64,000 bases of DNA from Curtobacterium flaccumfaciens (GTDB taxonomy: Bacteria > Actinomycetota > Actinomycetes > Actinomycetales > Microbacteriaceae), in assembly GCF_004361695.1 (NCBI RefSeq), contig NZ_SNVW01000002.1, positions 372,001 to 436,000 of the forward strand, written 5' to 3'. The notes under the pieces were generated by a model. The model did not search any database, was not told the origin of the DNA, and saw nothing but the letters and a program-made list of their open reading frames with translations. Both the position numbers and the translations under genes were made by a program. Within the stretch, counting starts at the first letter, position 1; each line of letters begins with the position of its first letter. Shown here piece by piece: positions 16,460 to 24,398 of the stretch.

Positions 16460-16843
16460 TCAGTCACCAGCGGCGCCGCGGGTGGGGTCGATCGGTCGCT
16501 TCGCCCGCGGCAGGCCCGCCACCACCAGGTCGTACGCGTTGCCGACCAGGTCCTCCACCAGCGTCTCGTCGATCCCGTCCCCGGGCGACAGCGTGATCCA
16601 GTGCCGCTTGTTCATGTGCCAGCCCGGGGCGATCTCGTCGTGCTCCTGCACGAGCGCAGCCCCGTGCGGCGGCGCGCACTTGAGGTTCACGATCGGCACG
16701 CCACGCAGCTCGGACGTCATCACGAACATCTTGCCGACGACCTTGTAGACGACGGCGCCCTCGCCGAAGGGCTGCGTCTCCGCCACCGCGGGCAGTCCCA
16801 TCGCGGTGCGGACCGCGACCTCGTGCAACGCCTCGCCGTCCAT
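16460..16843 (-). CDS. MmcQ/YjbR family protein
   Basis: The product has 127 residues: LHEVAVRTAMGLPAVAETQPFG, then KVVGKMFVMTSELRG, VNLKCAPPHGAALVQEHDEI and HMNKRHWITLSPG. These are the blocks of the YjbR (CyaY-like) family, small cytosolic proteins with a proposed DNA-binding role that remains unproven. ATG 16843 matches the family N terminus; CATGCT lies 6 nt upstream, near the leaderless pattern. Confidence 0.85.
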   Translation of the reverse strand: MDGEALHEVAVRTAMGLPAVAETQPFGEGAVVYKVVGKMFVMTSELRGVPIVNLKCAPPHGAALVQEHDEIAPGWHMNKRHWITLSPGDGIDETLVEDLVGNAYDLVVAGLPRAKRPIDPTRGAAGD

Positions 16844-16985
16844 CCGCCCAGCATGCCGCACACCGCCGACGCGCGCCTCGTTCTGGGGGCGGGAGCGGCC
16901 GCACGTCCCGTCGTACGATCGACGCGCCGCGCACCCGACGCGGCGGCCGCTCCCGTGGCCACGACCACCCCTGGGGGAAGAACCC

Positions 16986-17285
16986 GTGCGTCTCACCCGT
17001 ACCCTCGGCATCACCGCCGCCACCGTCGTCCTCGCGGCGTCCGTCGTCGTCGGCGGCGCGTCCACCGCGCAGGCCGCTCCGACCGTCTACAAGAACTGCA
17101 CGGCCGTGCAGAAGGTGTACTCGGGCGGGATCGCGAAGAAGTCCGTCACGAAGAACCGTGTCACCTCGAAGGGCAAGGTCGAGTACCGGGCGCTCAAGGG
17201 CACGGTGAAGAAGGACGACGCGCTCTACAACGCGAACAAGAAGATGGACGCCGACGCCGACGGGATCGCCTGCGAGAAGAGCTGA
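16986..17285 (+). CDS. Secreted Excalibur calcium-binding domain protein
   Basis: The product has 99 residues. The signal peptide is residues 1-31, with cleavage after AQA. The mature protein starts APTVYKNCTAVQKVY and ends with DADADGIACEKS, the Excalibur motif: a DxDxDGxxCE calcium loop and two cysteines (NC and AC) that likely pair. The spacing between halves is longer than usual, with a Lys-rich insert of about 40 residues. It is probably a small extracellular calcium-binding protein. GTG 16986 has GGGGGAAG upstream. Confidence 0.85.
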   Translation: MRLTRTLGITAATVVLAASVVVGGASTAQAAPTVYKNCTAVQKVYSGGIAKKSVTKNRVTSKGKVEYRALKGTVKKDDALYNANKKMDADADGIACEKS

Positions 17286-17339
17286 CGCCGCGCGTCACGC
17301 GCTCCGGCGCGACGGCGTCGCGCTCCGCGGCCGAACCGC

Positions 17340-17924
17340 TCAGAGCGGCGGAACGCCCTCGTGCCCGGACCGCGGGCGCGCGGTACCGGCGACCCCGGTG
17401 ACCACCGACCCCGCCGGGACGTCCTTCGTGACGACGGTGTTCGCACCCACGACCGAGTCCGCCCCGACCGTGATCGCCCCGATCAGCGACGACCCGGCGC
17501 CGAGGACCACGCGGTCCCCCACCGCCGGGTGCCGGCGGGCTCCCGGGCCGTGCTCGCCGCCGCGTCCGCCGAGGGTCACCCCGTGGAAGAGCACGACGTC
17601 GTCGCCGACGACCGCGGTCTCGCCGATGACCACGCCCATGCCGTGGTCGATGAAGAAGCGGCGGCCGATGCGCGCTCCCGGGTGGATCTCGATCCCCGTG
17701 ACGGACCGGGCGACCTGGGCGACGACCCGTGCGGCGAACCGCGAGCCGGGCAGGCCCTCGGCGATCCACAGCCGGTGCGTCAGCCGGTAGGTCCAGATGG
17801 CGTGCAGCCCCGAGTAGACGATCGCGTTCTCGAGGTCACCGCGGGATGCGGGGTCACCGCGGCGTGCTGCGGCCAGGTCCTCGCGGACGGTCCGCAGCAC
17901 GCCTCGTCGGGCGGGTCGTCTCAC
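17340..17924 (-). CDS. cysE: Serine O-acetyltransferase
   Basis: The product has 194 residues. It converts L-serine and acetyl-CoA to O-acetylserine, the substrate of the neighbouring CysK. It is the short actinobacterial form: helices to about residue 65, then the left-handed hexapeptide helix with GIEIHPGARIGRRFFIDHG (catalytic Asp-His), VVIGETAVVG, VTLGGRG and ARRHPAVGD. The GTG start at 17924 overlaps the cysK stop as GTGA, so the two enzymes of the cysteine synthase complex are translationally coupled. An upstream ATG would extend it into cysK without support. Confidence 0.93.
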   Translation of the reverse strand: MRRPARRGVLRTVREDLAAARRGDPASRGDLENAIVYSGLHAIWTYRLTHRLWIAEGLPGSRFAARVVAQVARSVTGIEIHPGARIGRRFFIDHGMGVVIGETAVVGDDVVLFHGVTLGGRGGEHGPGARRHPAVGDRVVLGAGSSLIGAITVGADSVVGANTVVTKDVPAGSVVTGVAGTARPRSGHEGVPPL

Positions 17925-18859
17925 GCAGTGAGTCCCTCGAAGAGCACCGTCGACAGGTAGCGCTCCCCGGTGTCGCACACGATCGCGACGACCCGCTTGC
18001 CGGCGTTCTCGGGCCGAGCGGCGATCTCGATCGCGGCGTGCAGGATCGCGCCGGACGAGATGCCGGCGAGGATGCCCTCCTGCGTCCCGAGGTCGCGGGC
18101 GACCCGGAGCGCGTCGTCGAGCTCGACGTCGAAGACCTCGTCGATGACGCTGCGGTCGAGGACCTCGGGGATGAAGTTCGCGCCGATGCCCTGGATCTTG
18201 TGCGGGCCGGCCTTGCCCTCGGTGAGGAGGGGCGAGTCCTTCGGCTCCACCGCGACGATCTGCACCCCGGGCACGCGCTCCTTGAGCACCTGCCCGACGC
18301 CGGTGATCGTGCCGCCGGTGCCGACACCCGCGACGAACACGTCGACGTGGCCCTCGGTGTCGCGGAGGATCTCCTCCGCCGTGGTCTTCCGGTGGATCGC
18401 GGCGTTGGCGGCGGTCTCGAACTGGTGGGCGAGGATCGCACCCGGCGTCTCGGCGACGATCTGCTCGGCCCGCGCGACCGCGCCCTTCATGCCCTCGGAC
18501 CCGGGGGTCAGGACGATCTCGGCCCCGAACGCGCGGACGAGTGCCCGACGCTCGACGCTCATGGTCTCGGGCATCGCGATGACGACCCGGTAGCCGCGGG
18601 CCGCGCCGACCAGCGCCAGGGCGATGCCCGTGTTGCCGGACGAGCCCTCGACGATCGTGCCGCCGGCCTGCAACTCGCCGGACTCCTCGGCCGCGTCGAC
18701 GATCGCGACGCCGAGCCGGTCCTTCACGCTCGCACCGGGGTTGTAGAACTCGAGCTTCGCCAGGATCTCGGCTCCGCCGGCCTTGGGCAGGCGGTTCAGC
18801 CGGACCAGCGGCGTGTTGCCGAACGCCTGCGAGATGTCGTCGTAGATGGTGCCGCTCAT
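17921..18859 (-). CDS. cysK: Cysteine synthase A (O-acetylserine sulfhydrylase)
   Basis: The product has 312 residues. This fold-type II PLP enzyme makes cysteine from O-acetylserine and sulfide. Visible motifs: GNTPLVRLNRLPK, the PLP lysine in NPGASVKDRLG (near residue 43), EGSSGNTGIALA, the phosphate loop GTGGTITGVG, and ISSGAILHAA. ATG 18859 has GAGGA 8 nt upstream; two earlier in-frame ATGs lack one. It is the first gene of the cysK-cysE operon. The upstream 180 bp contain direct repeats and half-copies of the 42-bp element. Confidence 0.95.
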   Translation of the reverse strand: MSGTIYDDISQAFGNTPLVRLNRLPKAGGAEILAKLEFYNPGASVKDRLGVAIVDAAEESGELQAGGTIVEGSSGNTGIALALVGAARGYRVVIAMPETMSVERRALVRAFGAEIVLTPGSEGMKGAVARAEQIVAETPGAILAHQFETAANAAIHRKTTAEEILRDTEGHVDVFVAGVGTGGTITGVGQVLKERVPGVQIVAVEPKDSPLLTEGKAGPHKIQGIGANFIPEVLDRSVIDEVFDVELDDALRVARDLGTQEGILAGISSGAILHAAIEIAARPENAGKRVVAIVCDTGERYLSTVLFEGLTA

Positions 18860-18952
18860 CGGTTCCGTCCTCATCGGGTCAGGTCGCGTGCCCACCCCTC
18901 TGGAGGCACGGCGTGCGCTGCGATCCTAGCGAGCGCACCCGGCGTGTCCCTG

Positions 18953-19050
18953 TCCGATGACGCGCGCTGCGCGCCGGACGCACGCCGTGCGCTGCGCGCC
19001 GCGTCCGATGACGTGCGCTGCGCGCCGGACGCGCGCCGCGCCTCCAGGCC
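18953..19050. repeat. Two 34-bp direct repeats plus a palindrome half-copy
   Basis: Near-identical units TCCGATGACGCGCGCTGCGC... start at 18953 and 19004 (period 51). CCGCGCCTCCAGGCC at 19036-19050 is one arm of the 42-bp element; a decayed arm is at 18897-18916. All lie between the divergent cysK and DUF899 starts. Confidence 0.7.
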
Positions 19051-19105
19051 GTTGCCCACGCGCCCAGCCGCGCGTACCGTGCTCCGCAACGACGAGGAGG
19101 TCGTC

Positions 19106-19777
19106 ATGTCCAAGGAACAGCAACCCGACGTCGCCCCGCGGGTCGTCGACCGCGCCGCGTTCGACGAAGCGCTCGCCGCACAGGTGCAGGACGAGAAGGA
19201 ACTCACGCGACACGGCGACCGAGTCTCCGCCGCCCGCCGACGGCTGCCGATGGTGCGCGTCGACGACTACGAGTTCGCCGGACCGGACGGCCCGGTCCGC
19301 CTCACCGAGCTGTTCGGGGACAAGTACCTGCTCCTCGTCCAGAACGTCATGTACGGACGGGACTGGGACGCGGGCTGCCCCAGTTGCACCTGGGCCGTCG
19401 ACAACCTGCCCGCCGACATGGGCCGGCTCGACGACGAAGGGATCGCGTTCGCCATGATCTCGGAGGGGCCGATCGAGAAGCTCGAGGCCTGGCGGGCGCA
19501 GCACGGGTGGCCGCACGCGTGGGTGTCCTCGGGCGCCACGAGCTACCACGACGACTGGGGGTGGACGATCCACCACGACGACTTCGACGGCCCAGTGCCC
19601 GGGTACTCGTACTACCTGCTGCGCGACGGGGTGCCGTACCTGACCTACGCGACCGGTTCGCGGGGCACCGAGGCGATCCTGCCGGTCGCGCACATCATGG
19701 ACCGGACCGTGTACGGGCGGCAGCAGGACTGGGAGGACAGCCCCGAGGGCTGGCCGCAGTACCCCACGTACGGCTGA
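19106..19777 (+). CDS. DUF899 family thioredoxin-like protein
   Basis: The product has 223 residues. RHGDRVSAARRRLPMVRVDDYEF, LTELFGDKYLLLVQNVMYG, GCPSCTWAVDNLPADMGRL and the C-terminal YLTYATGSRGTE are signature blocks of DUF899, predicted to have a thioredoxin fold. The CPSC pair sits where redox cysteines are found in this family, suggesting a dithiol reaction, but no substrate is known. The ATG has GAGGAGG 6 nt upstream. Single gene, followed by long hairpins. Confidence 0.85.
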   Translation: MSKEQQPDVAPRVVDRAAFDEALAAQVQDEKELTRHGDRVSAARRRLPMVRVDDYEFAGPDGPVRLTELFGDKYLLLVQNVMYGRDWDAGCPSCTWAVDNLPADMGRLDDEGIAFAMISEGPIEKLEAWRAQHGWPHAWVSSGATSYHDDWGWTIHHDDFDGPVPGYSYYLLRDGVPYLTYATGSRGTEAILPVAHIMDRTVYGRQQDWEDSPEGWPQYPTYG

Positions 19778-19854
19778 TCCGCGGCGCGGTGCGGCGGCGC
19801 GGCGCGGGCGCGGTGCGGCGCGGCAGGCGCGGCGCGCGGGCGCTGGCGCGCCCT

Positions 19855-20001
19855 CGCGAAAGCGACAGTTCGCCGCGGAACTCCGGCGGCCAGCTGTCGC
19901 TCTGGCGTCTGGAACCGGACCGCCCCGCGTCGGTCTGTCGCTTTCGCGGTGAGCGACACGTCACGCGCTCGGCCGCCCGTGACGTGTCGCTGAGCGCGAA
20001 A
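19855..20001. repeat. Two adjacent long hairpins of the GCGACA family
   Basis: CGCGAAAGCGACAG (19855) pairs with CTGTCGCTTTCGCG (19934). Immediately after, 24-nt arms at 19942-19965 and 19978-20001 pair with two mismatches and contain GAGCGACAC. They fill the gap between convergent genes (19777 and 20031) and probably terminate both. The same arms recur at 2.4, 40.8 and 62 kb. Confidence 0.7.
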
Positions 20002-20030
20002 CCCGCGCGCGAAACCCCGACGAGCAGCCG

Positions 20031-21122
20031 TCAGCGCACGAACGCCGTACGCGCGAAGCGGCCGTCCGTCGCCTCGAGCACCCGCAGCACGTTGCCGCCC
20101 GCCAGCGCCCGCAGGTCCGCAGCACCCCACCCGCGCCGCCGCAGCTCCGATGCGAGCACCGGGTACCGCGACACGTCCCGCAGGTCCGGCGGGAGCACCG
20201 GCGTGCCGTCGTAGTCGCCGCCGAGGCCGATGTGCGCCACGCCCGCGACGTCCCGCGCGTGCTCGACGTGGTCCGCGACGTCGGACACCGTCACGAGCGG
20301 CGCCGACCCCGGCGCAAGCGACGACCCCGACGACCCCGGCGACCCCGGCGACCCCGGCGACCCCGGCGACCCCGCAGCGAACCACTCCGCGAACGCCGCG
20401 GAGACGAACTGCGGCACGAACGTGATCATCACGACGCCCCCGTTGTCCGCCAACCGGGCGAGCACGTCGTCGGGCACGTTCCGCGGGTGGTCGTTCACGG
20501 CGACCGTCGAGGAGTGGCTGAAGACCACGGGCTGCGTCGCGACGTCGAGGGTGTCCCGCATCGTCGCCGGAGCGGTGTGCGAGAGGTCGACGAGCATGCC
20601 GAGCCGCTCCATCTCGGCGACGACCTCGCGGCCGCGGTCGGTGAGTCCGCCGTGCGGGTGCGACCCCGTCGCCGAGTCGGCCCAGGGGGTGTCGTCGTTG
20701 TGCGTCAGGGTCATGTACCGAACGCCGAGCCGCGCGAGGGTCCGGAGCACGGCCAGGTCGTTGCCGATGGAGTGGCCGCCCTCGGCCCCGAGCAGCGAGG
20801 CGATCCGGCCGGAGTCGATCGCCGCCCGCACCTCCGCCGCGGTGCGGGCGAGCGCGAGCGACTCCGGGTAGCGCTCGATGATCCGGTGCGCGACGTCGAC
20901 CTGCTGCAGGGTGGTGCGGACCGGGTCGGGATCGTCGGCGGGGACGAACACCGACCAGAACTGCCCGACGACGCCGCCGGCACGCAGCTTCGGCAGGTCG
21001 GTGTGGAGGGAGCCCTCCTCGGAGTCGATCCCCTCGACCCCGGAGGCGTGCGTGTCCCGGCGCTCCCACGGCAGGTCGTTGTGGCCGTCGATGACCGGGA
21101 ACGGGAGCGCGTCGAACGTCAT
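20031..21122 (-). CDS. Membrane dipeptidase (peptidase M19)
   Basis: The product has 363 residues. A zinc dipeptidase of the renal dipeptidase family: VIDGHNDLPWE (His-x-Asp ligands), LLGAEGGHSIG with the bridging Glu, DLSHTAPATM and FSHSSTVAV histidines, and GGDYDGTPVLP with the catalytic-site Asp. It cleaves dipeptides, including D-residue substrates, and lacks a signal peptide here, so it is probably cytosolic. Around residues 250-266 a SPG tripeptide run is inserted, encoded by tandem GACCCCGGC units. The ATG follows TAGCGT by 6 nt; it is divergent from the GNAT gene. Confidence 0.9.
   Translation of the reverse strand: MTFDALPFPVIDGHNDLPWERRDTHASGVEGIDSEEGSLHTDLPKLRAGGVVGQFWSVFVPADDPDPVRTTLQQVDVAHRIIERYPESLALARTAAEVRAAIDSGRIASLLGAEGGHSIGNDLAVLRTLARLGVRYMTLTHNDDTPWADSATGSHPHGGLTDRGREVVAEMERLGMLVDLSHTAPATMRDTLDVATQPVVFSHSSTVAVNDHPRNVPDDVLARLADNGGVVMITFVPQFVSAAFAEWFAAGSPGSPGSPGSPGSSGSSLAPGSAPLVTVSDVADHVEHARDVAGVAHIGLGGDYDGTPVLPPDLRDVSRYPVLASELRRRGWGAADLRALAGGNVLRVLEATDGRFARTAFVR
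20324..20373. repeat. 9-bp tandem repeat within the M19 gene
   Basis: About five units of GACCCCGGC encode a Ser-Pro-Gly run in a surface loop of the dipeptidase. Being a multiple of three, copy changes keep the frame. Confidence 0.8.
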
Positions 21123-21128
21123 GCGACG

Positions 21129-21134
21129 ACGCTA
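21129..21134 (-). promoter_or_regulatory. -10 element of a leaderless promoter for the M19 gene
   Basis: TAGCGT on the minus strand, 6 nt before the ATG at 21122. It lies back to back with the GNAT -10. Confidence 0.5.
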
Positions 21135-21153
21135 CCGGCCGCCCCGCCGTCGG

Positions 21154-21159
21154 TAGGCT
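21154..21159 (+). promoter_or_regulatory. -10 element of a leaderless promoter for the GNAT gene
   Basis: TAGGCT, 7 nt before the ATG at 21167. The two divergent -10 boxes are only 19 bp apart, so their -35 regions must overlap. Confidence 0.5.
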
Positions 21160-21166
21160 CGCCCCC

Positions 21167-21742
21167 ATGGACCCCGTCACGCTCCGCACCGACCGGCTCG
21201 TGCTCTCCGTCCCCGTGCCGGCCGATGCCGACGACGTCGTCGCGTACGCGAACGACCCGGACGTCATCGCGTACACGCCGGTGCCGGTGCCGTACGGTCA
21301 CGCCGAGGCGCGGCACTGGATCACCGAGGTCGTCGGGTCGGGCTGGACGGCGGACACCCGCTACGAGTTCGGCATCCGGCGCGCGGACGACCTGCGGCTG
21401 CTCGGCACGGTCGGCCTGTTCGGTTTCATCGACGGCGCCGCGGAGATCGGCTACGCCGTGCACCCCGACGGCCGGGGCCACGGGTTCGTGACGGAGGCAG
21501 CACGCGCCGTCCTCGACTGGGCGTTCGCCCCGGCGCCGCAGGGACTCGGTTTCGTCCGGGTGCAGTGGCGCGCGATCGCGACGAACACCCCGTCCGTCGC
21601 GATCGCCGAGCGGCTCGGCCTGCGCTACGAGGGACGGCTCCGGTCCGGCGTGTCCCACCGCGGCGCGCGCCACGACCAGCTCATCGCGGCGGTCCTCCGC
21701 GACGACGACCGCTCCACACCGACGGTCTGGCCGACCGCGTGA
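21167..21742 (+). CDS. GNAT family N-acetyltransferase (RimJ/RimL-like)
   Basis: The product has 191 residues. LRTDRLVLSVPVPADADDVVAYANDPDV is the typical N terminus of the RimJ/RimL group; AEIGYAVHPDGRGHGFVTEAARAVLDWAF carries the acetyl-CoA loop (GRGHG), and VAIAERLGLRYEGRLR the C-terminal motif. Members acetylate protein N termini, amino acids or antibiotics; the target is unknown. Its stop overlaps the next GTG, coupling it to the SRPBCC gene. Confidence 0.85.
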   Translation: MDPVTLRTDRLVLSVPVPADADDVVAYANDPDVIAYTPVPVPYGHAEARHWITEVVGSGWTADTRYEFGIRRADDLRLLGTVGLFGFIDGAAEIGYAVHPDGRGHGFVTEAARAVLDWAFAPAPQGLGFVRVQWRAIATNTPSVAIAERLGLRYEGRLRSGVSHRGARHDQLIAAVLRDDDRSTPTVWPTA

Positions 21743-22203
21743 CGGTCGCGTTCCGCGTCGTCACCGAACTCGACGCGCCGCCCGAGCGCGCCTTCGCACT
21801 CTCCCTCGACATCGGTGCGCACGAGCGGTCGATGGCCGCCAGCAGTGAGCGCGCCGTGGCCGGCACGACGTCCGGCACCATCGGCCTGGGCGAGACCGTC
21901 ACGTGGCGCGCGCGGCACTTCGGGATCGTGTGGCGGATGACGAGTCGGATCACCGCCCTGGAGGCCCCCCACCGGTTCGTCGACGAACAGGTGCGTGGGC
22001 CGTTCGCCCGGTTCCACCACGTCCATCGCTTCGAGCCGTCGGCGCGCGGCACGCGGATGGTGGACGAGATCGAGTTCCGAGCTCCGCTCGGACTGCTGGG
22101 CAGGCTGGCCGAACGGATCGCGCTGGCGCGCTACCTGCCGCGGCTCATCGCCGACCGCAACGCTTCCCTCGCCGCAGAACTCCGCGCCTCGGACGAGGAC
22201 TGA
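21739..22203 (+). CDS. SRPBCC (START-like) family protein
   Basis: The product has 154 residues. FRVVTELDAPPERAFALSLDIGAHERSM, GLGETVTWRARHFG, and FVDEQVRGPFARFHHVHRFEP followed by a long C-terminal helix are typical of the polyketide cyclase/SRPBCC helix-grip fold that binds hydrophobic ligands. No catalytic residue can be named. GTG 21739 overlaps the GNAT stop; a strong hairpin follows. Confidence 0.8.
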   Translation: MTVAFRVVTELDAPPERAFALSLDIGAHERSMAASSERAVAGTTSGTIGLGETVTWRARHFGIVWRMTSRITALEAPHRFVDEQVRGPFARFHHVHRFEPSARGTRMVDEIEFRAPLGLLGRLAERIALARYLPRLIADRNASLAAELRASDED

Positions 22204-22208
22204 CCAGG

Positions 22209-22271
22209 CGCCGAGATCGCACTTCGTGCCGGATCGGCGTCGGCGTCGGCCGCCGGAGTGCGATCTCGGCG
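22209..22271. terminator. Long-stem hairpin between convergent genes
   Basis: CGCCGAGATCGCACT (22209-22223) pairs perfectly with AGTGCGATCTCGGCG (22257-22271) around a 33-nt loop. It can terminate the SRPBCC gene and the ureide operon, which converge here. Confidence 0.65.
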
Positions 22272-22308
22272 TCCCACACGCACGACGCCGCCGGCCGCGG
22301 GGCGTCGG

Positions 22309-23142
22309 TCAGGGGGCGGTGAGCTCGCCGAGCGCCTCGTAGGCGTTCGCGACGGCGTCCACGCGCGTCCGCCCACCCGGCCCGGACGCCTCGTACACGT
22401 CGTTGGCGATCGCCGCCACCACCGCGAACAGCGCGGCCATCGAGTCGAACGCCGACGGTGAGTCGACCGGGCAGAGGATCGCGGTGGCGGCCGGAGCCGC
22501 GATGACCGCCGCCGTGGGGTCACCGAGCACGACGACGTCGGCACCCGTCGCGACGCAGTGCCGGACGAGCCGTCCGACCCCGGACGCGTGCCGCCGCACG
22601 GTGACGATGACGACGAGGTCGCGGCGGTCGAGGTCGGCGACCTCTTCCCCGAGGCGCTGCCCCGGCGCCGGACCGATCCGGACGTCCGGCCGGACCTGGG
22701 CGAGCTGGGCGCGGAGCTGCAGCGCGATCGGGTAGGCGCCACGCTCGCCGATGACCAGGACGCGTCGCGCCCGGACGATCCGCCGTGCGAGCCGGGGCCG
22801 GTCGGCACGGGCGAGCGAGGCGAAGGCGGCGTCGAGGTTGCGCGACTCGACGGCGCGCTGGTCGACGTGGGCGGCGTCCTCCGCTGCCCACGGCAGTCCG
22901 GATCCACGCGCCGACATGAGGTTCGCCCGGACCTCGGCCGCGTCCTGGAACCCGAGCGACCGGACGAGCCGCGAGACGGTCGCCTTCGAGGTGCCCGACT
23001 CGGCGGCGAGCTCGGCGGAGGTGCCGACGAGCAGGAGTTCCGGGTCGTGGCGGACCATCGCCGCGACGCGACGCTCGGCCGGGGAGAGCTGTTCCCACAC
23101 GGAGTCGATGCGGGCGCGGACGTCGGGTCCGGCGGTGCTCAT
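22309..23142 (-). CDS. MurR/RpiR family transcriptional regulator of the ureide operon
   Basis: The product has 277 residues. An N-terminal RpiR-type helix-turn-helix (about 1-80: VWEQLSPAERRVAAMVRHDPELLL, ESGTSKATVSRLVRSLGF) is joined to a SIS sugar-phosphate-like domain (about 115-260: RRVLVIGERGAYPIALQL, LVVIVTVRRHASGVGRLV, VVVLGDPTAAVIAAP). Its start overlaps the allantoate amidohydrolase stop as ATGA, so it is the last gene of the operon and likely feeds back on it. RpiR proteins control purine-catabolic genes in some other bacteria; the effector here, perhaps a ureide intermediate, is inference. Confidence 0.85.
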   Translation of the reverse strand: MSTAGPDVRARIDSVWEQLSPAERRVAAMVRHDPELLLVGTSAELAAESGTSKATVSRLVRSLGFQDAAEVRANLMSARGSGLPWAAEDAAHVDQRAVESRNLDAAFASLARADRPRLARRIVRARRVLVIGERGAYPIALQLRAQLAQVRPDVRIGPAPGQRLGEEVADLDRRDLVVIVTVRRHASGVGRLVRHCVATGADVVVLGDPTAAVIAAPAATAILCPVDSPSAFDSMAALFAVVAAIANDVYEASGPGGRTRVDAVANAYEALGELTAP

Positions 23143-24398
23143 GCGCGGGCCACCCGGTCGACGGCGACGGCGAGGGCGTCGAGCCCGAGGGCGATGTCCT
23201 CCGTCGAGACGAACTCGTCCGGGTGGTGGCTGATGCCGTCCGGGTTGCGGAGGAACAGCATCGCCACGTCGGTGACGAGGCCGAGCGACATCGCGTCGTG
23301 CCCGGCCCGCGAGAACAGCTCCATCGGAGATGCCTCGCCCGTCGACTCGATCCCGGCACGGACGGCGTCCATGAGCCGCGGCGCGCAGAACACGGCGGGG
23401 GCACGGTGCACCTCGGTCGGCGCGACGCTGACCCCGCGACGTTCCCCGATGAGCGTGAAGGCCTTGGTGAGTTCGTCCCACACCCGGTCGCGTCCCTCGT
23501 CGAACTCCCCGCGGAGGTCGACCGAGAACCGTGCGAGACCGGGGACGACGTTGACGGAGCCGGGCTCGACGGTCATGGTGCCGACCGTGCCGACGTGGTG
23601 CGACGCCCGGCAGATCCGTTCGACGGCGAGTGCGGCCTCGGCGGCGGCGAGCAGGGCGTCGTGGCGGCGCTCGTACGGGGTGCCGCCGGCGTGCCGGGCC
23701 TCGCCCACGGCCTCGACCGTGAACCGGCGGGCGCTGGCGATGCTCGTGACGACGCCGAGCGCCTGCCCGGCCTGCTCGAGGTACGGCCCCTGCTCGATGT
23801 GCGCCTCGAGGTAGCCGACGAGCGTGCCGGGGTCCGCTGCGGCGTCGCCGACCCGCGCCGGATCGAGCCCGAAGTCCTCGAACGCGCGGCGGAGGGTGAC
23901 CCCGTCGCCGTCGGCCAGGTCCCACCACGACTCGTCCCAGACCCCGGCGACCGCGGAGGACCCGAGCAGGGCCTTGCCGAAGCGGGTGCCCTCTTCGTCG
24001 GAGAACGCGATGACCTCGAGCGCCACCGGCAGCGGGCCGTCGGCGGTGAGGCGCGCGGCGGTCCGGATCGCCATGAGGACCCCGACGATGCCGTCGTACC
24101 GGCCGGCGTCCACCACGGTGTCGAGGTGCGAGCCGAGGAGCAGCACGGGGGCGTCCGGCTCCGCTCCGTCGATCCGCCCGTGCAGGTTGCCGGCGGCGTC
24201 CTGCCAGGTGCGGAGTCCGGCGTCCTGCATCCACTCGGCGACGATCGCGTTCACCCGGGCGTGCTCGGGCGACAGGTACACGCGGGTGATCCGGCCGGTC
24301 TCCTCGGTGACGAGGGCGAGTTCGTCGCACCAGCGCGCCACGAGCTCGGCGTCGGTCGTGGCCAGGTCGGTGGCGCCGACGACGGGTGCGGCACTCAC
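23139..24398 (-). CDS. allC: Allantoate amidohydrolase (M20 family Zn-dependent hydrolase)
   Basis: The product has 419 residues. The metal site motifs are clear: LLLGSHLDTVVDAGRYDG (His and Asp), FSDEEGTRFGKALLGSSA (Glu-Glu), EAHIEQGPYLE, and the C-terminal SRAGHDAMSLG His. The family covers allantoate amidohydrolase, N-carbamoyl-amino-acid hydrolase and beta-ureidopropionase; the operon with allantoinase and PucG supports allantoate as substrate, giving S-ureidoglycine, CO2 and ammonia. Coupled by ATGA overlaps on both sides (PucG upstream, RpiR downstream). Confidence 0.85.
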   Translation of the reverse strand: MSAAPVVGATDLATTDAELVARWCDELALVTEETGRITRVYLSPEHARVNAIVAEWMQDAGLRTWQDAAGNLHGRIDGAEPDAPVLLLGSHLDTVVDAGRYDGIVGVLMAIRTAARLTADGPLPVALEVIAFSDEEGTRFGKALLGSSAVAGVWDESWWDLADGDGVTLRRAFEDFGLDPARVGDAAADPGTLVGYLEAHIEQGPYLEQAGQALGVVTSIASARRFTVEAVGEARHAGGTPYERRHDALLAAAEAALAVERICRASHHVGTVGTMTVEPGSVNVVPGLARFSVDLRGEFDEGRDRVWDELTKAFTLIGERRGVSVAPTEVHRAPAVFCAPRLMDAVRAGIESTGEASPMELFSRAGHDAMSLGLVTDVAMLFLRNPDGISHHPDEFVSTEDIALGLDALAVAVDRVARA

